A stretch of 8,697 bases of DNA, from positions 1-8,697 of the forward strand of contig CAIYQV010000128.1 of the NCBI GenBank assembly GCA_903928365.1. The letters are read 5' to 3'. Shown piece after piece: positions 6,175 to 8,697 of the stretch. This DNA is from an uncultured Flavobacteriia bacterium (GTDB lineage: Bacteria; Bacteroidota; Bacteroidia; Flavobacteriales_D; Crocinitomicaceae). The position numbers were made by a program, and so were the translations under genes. The notes beneath the pieces are model-generated. The model saw only the letters and a program-made list of their open reading frames with translations. It was not told where the DNA came from and made no database searches. The stretch's first letter is position 1, and each line of letters opens with the position of its first letter.

Positions 6175-6202
6175 TTGTTCTGTTGAAAACAACGTACATT
6201 TG
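6175..6202 (+). promoter_or_regulatory. Candidate meaB promoter with -7 element TACATTTG
   Basis: TACATTTG (6195-6202) matches the Bacteroidota -7 consensus TAnnTTTG at all fixed bases and ends 5 nt before the meaB ATG. Possible -33 elements are TTG at 6175-6177 (17-nt spacer) or TTTG at 6167-6170 (24-nt spacer, inside the inverted-repeat arm). Transcription would begin at or next to the ATG, so the mRNA would be leaderless. Confidence 0.45.
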
Positions 6203-6207
6203 TATAG

Positions 6208-7251
6208 ATGGATCAAGAACACCTCGAACACTGGTTGAACCTACGTCGAGAACGCCGAACAGGTCGTTCCGTAGATCAATTGCTCGCCGATTTGCGAAAT
6301 GGCAATAGAGAAGCGTTGAGTTCCTCCATTACCCTGATCGAAAGTACACGACTGGAAGACCGTCGGCCAGCAGCTGAATTGATCAGCAAGTGCCTTCCGT
6401 TTACCGGGAAATCAGTGCGAATAGGTATTACCGGTGTACCAGGAGTTGGAAAAAGTACGTTCATTGAGAGCTTTGGTAAATTGTTGGTTGAACGTGGGAA
6501 AAGAGTGGCCGTTCTTGCCATCGACCCTTCCAGTTCGAGCAGTGGTGGTAGTATTTTAGGTGACAAAACGCGCATGCAAGAGCTTTCCGTCATGGAACAA
6601 GTCTTCATTCGTCCAACAGCGGCCGGAACGACTTTAGGAGGGGTTGCGCGCAAAACACGTGAAAGTATTTTTCTGTGTGAAGCAGCCGGTTTTGATGTTA
6701 TCCTGGTGGAAACAGTAGGTGTTGGACAATCAGAAACACTGGTCCATTCAATGGTGGATTTCTTCCTTTTACTTATGTTGGCAGGTGCAGGAGATGAGTT
6801 ACAGGGAATCAAGCGTGGCATTATGGAAATGGCGGATGCCTTAGTGATCACAAAAGCGGATAGTGGCAATGAGCAAAAAGCGGAACTGGCAAGACGGGAA
6901 TACGCGAACGCTATGCATTTGTTTCCTCCCAGAGCGAATAAATGGATTCCTCAGGCTATGACGGTAAGTTCAATCGAACACAAACAGATCGATAACGTCT
7001 GGGGATGCATTGAAAGTTTCATAAATCAGAATACGATCAATGGATCGATCGAGTCAACTAGGAATCAGCAAAATGCGTTCTGGCTGAATGAAACCTTGAA
7101 AGAGTTGATCTTGAATGACTTTTATTCAAAAGAAATTGTTCTGCAGGCGCTTAGGAAAAGTGAGGAGCTCGTTTTATGTGGAGAACTGAGTTCGCTGGAG
7201 GCAGCAGAACAACTATACGCCTTATATACCGAACAACAAAAGAAAGTATGA
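6208..7251 (+). CDS. meaB: MeaB/ArgK-family G3E GTPase, methylmalonyl-CoA mutase chaperone
   Basis: MeaB is a P-loop GTPase that gates cobalamin loading into, and protects, adenosylcobalamin-dependent methylmalonyl-CoA mutase. The 347-residue product shows the family set: an N-terminal helical region with VDQLLADLRNGNREAL and ITLIES (22-46), Walker A GVPGVGKST (76-84), AIDPSSSSSGGSILGDKTRM (104-123), the switch ETVGVGQSE (168-176), AGAGDELQGIKRGIMEMAD (192-210) and TKAD (215-218) in place of the usual guanine-specificity NKxD. The C-terminal helices match the dimerisation arm. An in-frame TAG immediately upstream of 6208 means the ORF cannot start earlier. No mutase or epimerase gene is in this window, so the partner must be elsewhere. 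It overlaps the S4 gene by ATGA. Confidence 0.94.
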   Translation: MDQEHLEHWLNLRRERRTGRSVDQLLADLRNGNREALSSSITLIESTRLEDRRPAAELISKCLPFTGKSVRIGITGVPGVGKSTFIESFGKLLVERGKRVAVLAIDPSSSSSGGSILGDKTRMQELSVMEQVFIRPTAAGTTLGGVARKTRESIFLCEAAGFDVILVETVGVGQSETLVHSMVDFFLLLMLAGAGDELQGIKRGIMEMADALVITKADSGNEQKAELARREYANAMHLFPPRANKWIPQAMTVSSIEHKQIDNVWGCIESFINQNTINGSIESTRNQQNAFWLNETLKELILNDFYSKEIVLQALRKSEELVLCGELSSLEAAEQLYALYTEQQKKV

Positions 7252-7460
7252 AATCTATTGAGTTCAAAATTGAAGGGGAGTACATCGAATTAATTCAGTT
7301 GCTGAAGGCCACCGGTGTTGCTCAAACGGGCGGCCATGCAAAGATGATTGTCGAAGATGGTTCGGTGAAAAGAAACGGTGAGAAAGAATTGCGCAAACGG
7401 GCAAAATTAATCGCCGGTGACAAGATTTTCGTGGAGGGAATTGCTATCCTTCTTCAATAA
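7248..7460 (+). CDS. YbcJ-like S4 RNA-binding protein
   Basis: This 70-residue protein consists of little more than one S4 domain and has the same length as E. coli YbcJ. The shared pattern is IELIQLLKATGVAQTGGHAK (13-32), matching the YbcJ stretch ending in SESGAQAK, then GSVKRNGEKELRKRAKLIAGDKI (38-60). The S4 fold binds structured RNA, but the target of this family is not established. I chose the ATG at 7248, which overlaps the meaB stop (ATGA); an upstream ATG at 7176 in meaB would add 24 residues unlike the family. The coupling to meaB suggests co-expression, not a shared pathway. The TAA is immediately adjacent to the stop of the convergent gene at 7461. Confidence 0.88.
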   Translation: MKSIEFKIEGEYIELIQLLKATGVAQTGGHAKMIVEDGSVKRNGEKELRKRAKLIAGDKIFVEGIAILLQ

Positions 7461-7982
7461 TCAAAACAGCTCCTGCAATTCTGTTTTCAGGTAATCTACT
7501 GTGATCTCAGTGGGTAACTGCCCAACTTCAGCTACGATTTCAAAGATCTTTGCAGAAAGATCCATTCCCGTGGAGGTCGCCAACATTTGATTTCCGGCAA
7601 TATTGATGATTTTAATGGTTTCTTCTTTTGAGTTCTTGACCATTTGCCATCCCTGAGGAGAAATGAAAAGTTGTTGCGCGACATTGTGATCGTATTCTTC
7701 ACGAATGGCTTTCAGAAACTCAGCTTGAAGAGCTTTCGCGGGTAATCCAGGATTGTGTAAACGCATCACAAGACTGTTCGGATGAATACGCTCCATGAGT
7801 AAAATGGCTCGCTGATAAGCTTCCACACGCGAAGGAAGGAAATATTCCTGACGTTGTTTTTTCAACTCTGCTTTCATATTCATTACCTCCTTGGATGCCT
7901 CACGGCGAAGGAAAAAGATCGTGGTAAGTAATACAGCTCCCGAAGGAATAACGATCAATGCTATTTGAAGTAGAATGTCCAT
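7461..7982 (-). CDS. Membrane-anchored conserved hypothetical protein
   Basis: The product is 173 residues, of unknown function. It has one N-terminal transmembrane helix (about 3-25, LLQIALIVIPSGAVLLTTIF) followed by basic residues (RREASK). Next comes a charged, probably coiled helix (29-47), a helix beginning FLPSRVEAYQRAILLMERI (48-66) and a mainly helical C-terminal domain containing LFISPQGWQMVKNSKEETIKIIN (105-127). The positive-inside rule puts the soluble part in the cytoplasm. I believe it belongs to a Bacteroidota-restricted uncharacterised family (possibly the one called DUF7935), but that label is from memory. The gene is convergent with the S4 gene with no spacer and divergent from the symporter gene, sharing its promoter region. 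A TATCTTTG -7 match lies 19 nt before its ATG. Confidence 0.8.
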   Translation of the reverse strand: MDILLQIALIVIPSGAVLLTTIFFLRREASKEVMNMKAELKKQRQEYFLPSRVEAYQRAILLMERIHPNSLVMRLHNPGLPAKALQAEFLKAIREEYDHNVAQQLFISPQGWQMVKNSKEETIKIINIAGNQMLATSTGMDLSAKIFEIVAEVGQLPTEITVDYLKTELQELF

Positions 7983-7988
7983 GCGTGT

Positions 7989-8021
7989 TTTGAATTTATG
8001 ACAAAGATAAAATTACCTTTG
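7989..8021 (+). promoter_or_regulatory. Consensus Bacteroidota promoter for the symporter gene
   Basis: TTTG (7989-7992), a 21-nt spacer and TACCTTTG (8014-8021) make the best full match in the window to the Bacteroidota -33/-7 promoter (TTTG and TAnnTTTG). The expected start near 8027 would give a leader of about 70 nt before the symporter ATG at 8099. It overlaps the opposing promoter candidate at 8002-8036. Confidence 0.6.
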
Positions 8022-8036
8022 ACAAAAAAGTAACAA
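8002..8036 (-). promoter_or_regulatory. Opposing promoter candidate for the membrane-anchored protein gene
   Basis: On the minus strand, TATCTTTG (8009-8002) is a perfect TAnnTTTG. A possible -33 TTG lies at 8036-8034, with a rather long 24-nt spacer. The element is 4 bp from the plus-strand TACCTTTG, so the two -7 boxes form an imperfect inverted repeat (7 of 8 bases) at 8002-8021 and polymerase could occupy only one at a time. Confidence 0.4.
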
Positions 8037-8095
8037 CTCTTTTTAGTTGGATTTTACCATCAGATGGAAAATGTTAATTTCAACCTCAAATTGAT
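8034..8095 (+). other. Leader of the symporter gene with small predicted hairpins
   Basis: Three weak stems can be drawn: CAACT/AGTTG (8034-8038 with 8045-8049), CCAT/ATGG (8057-8060 with 8064-8067) and AATTT/AAATT (8076-8080 with 8088-8092, extendable by wobble pairs). The last ends just before the ATG. All are short and AT-rich, and no known riboswitch is recognised. They may be chance. Confidence 0.2.
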
Positions 8096-8098
8096 CGT

Positions 8099-8697
8099 AT
8101 GAATCCGTTGATCGTCCCAGGTGTTTTGCTGTTGTACTTTGCTGTATTGGTGCTTATAGCATGGCTAACATCACGAAATGCAGATTCAGAATCTTTTTAT
8201 GCGGGCAACAAGCAAAGCCCCTGGTATCTGGTCGCTTTTGGAATGATAGGAACCTCCCTTTCCGGTGTGACTTTCATTTCTGTTCCGGGAACTGTAGGAG
8301 CAAATGGATGGTTCTACTACCAGTTGGTCCTGGGATTTTTCATTGGTTATTTTGTGGTCGCTTACGTGCTTTTACCACTTTACTATAAACACAATCTAAC
8401 ATCTATTTATCGATACCTTGAATTTCGACTTGGTTTCAAAGCCTACAAATGGGGGGCAGGTTATTTCATTCTTTCCAGAACATTGGGAGCGACTGTTCGC
8501 TTGTATCTGGTGATCAATGTATTGCAGTTGTTTGTTTTCGATGACATTGGTATTCCTTTCTGGGTAACTACGCTGATTATAATGGCTATGATTGTTCTCT
8601 ACACGCTGAAGGGAGGAGTGAAAACCATCGTCTGGACTGATACGTTGCAAACGGTTTTTATGCTCCTGGCTTTGGTGGTTTGTATTTTCTCTTTGAA
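8099..8697 (+). CDS. Sodium:solute symporter family protein, 3' end outside the window
   Basis: This is the N-terminal 199 residues of a sodium/solute symporter (SSS family) of the cytoplasmic membrane, which couples Na+ entry to solute uptake. Visible membrane segments lie at about 4-26, 42-67, 71-96, 119-147, 152-170 and 182-199. Family features include ESFYAGNKQSPWYLVAFGMI (31-50) leading into GTSLSGVTFISVPG (51-64), which contributes to the Na+ and substrate site, FRLGFKAY (109-116), and the SSS signature YTLKGGVKTIVWTDTLQ (168-184). The ATG at 8099 gives the standard N-terminus with an extracellular start before helix 1. The gene runs off the right edge. The substrate cannot be told from this half. 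It is divergent from the membrane-anchored protein gene. Confidence 0.93.
   Translation, partial: MNPLIVPGVLLLYFAVLVLIAWLTSRNADSESFYAGNKQSPWYLVAFGMIGTSLSGVTFISVPGTVGANGWFYYQLVLGFFIGYFVVAYVLLPLYYKHNLTSIYRYLEFRLGFKAYKWGAGYFILSRTLGATVRLYLVINVLQLFVFDDIGIPFWVTTLIIMAMIVLYTLKGGVKTIVWTDTLQTVFMLLALVVCIFSL

Noticed and set aside
6040..6231. 63-codon minus-strand ORF in the phosphoesterase/meaB spacer
   Set aside because: It covers repeat-like DNA and the meaB promoter and has no protein-like features.
6276..6869. 197-codon minus-strand ORF
   Set aside because: It lies wholly inside meaB on the opposite strand and has no recognisable motif; meaB carries complete GTPase motifs.
7176..7247. N-terminal extension of the S4 protein
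   Set aside because: These 24 codons are out of frame within meaB and unlike the family; starting at 7248 gives a 70-residue protein matching YbcJ in length, with ATGA coupling.
8396..8650. 84-codon minus-strand ORF at the right end
   Set aside because: It is antisense to the symporter gene, which has clear family motifs in its own frame.

Overview
This window looks like ordinary chromosomal backbone from a member of the Bacteroidota, most likely the Flavobacteriia. The main evidence is a type IX secretion gene (porQ) next to cmk, a head-GIN lipoprotein, a PagL-like outer-membrane barrel, starts without Shine-Dalgarno sites, and several copies of the Bacteroidota -7 promoter element TAnnTTTG. 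Base composition is moderately AT-rich and even, and I see no rRNA, tRNA, transposase, phage gene or CRISPR array. The genus cannot be fixed from this sequence; a Fluviicola/Crocinitomicaceae-like flavobacterium is a guess.

Layout from left to right. mazG (minus) ends inside a short 8-bp tandem repeat at the left edge. Divergent from it is a translationally coupled plus-strand pair: a PagL-like barrel, then a head-GIN lipoprotein. This pair converges, with a 2-nt gap, on a minus-strand run read right to left as YfcE-type phosphoesterase, porQ, cmk and an ACT-domain protein. Between cmk and the ACT gene lies a 15-unit heptamer array with inverted sequence copies at the cmk stop codon. To the right, a 186-nt gap with interrupted inverted repeats separates the phosphoesterase from a plus-strand coupled pair, meaB and a YbcJ-like S4 gene. 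That pair abuts, with no spacer, a convergent minus-strand gene for a small membrane-anchored protein. The last gene is a sodium:solute symporter cut off by the window end.

Functions are mostly housekeeping: nucleotide sanitation (MazG), CMP/dCMP phosphorylation (Cmk), G-protein chaperoning of a B12-dependent mutase (MeaB), an RNA-binding S4 protein, outer-membrane biogenesis and secretion (PorQ, the PagL-like barrel, the GIN lipoprotein) and solute uptake. I found no convincing undescribed multi-gene system. The less routine signals are in the non-coding DNA: three unrelated 7-8 bp repeat families in three intergenic regions, a pair of face-to-face overlapping promoters at 7989-8036, two genes whose ATG lies exactly 5 nt after a perfect TAnnTTTG (possible leaderless mRNAs), and two convergent gene pairs with essentially no room for a terminator.
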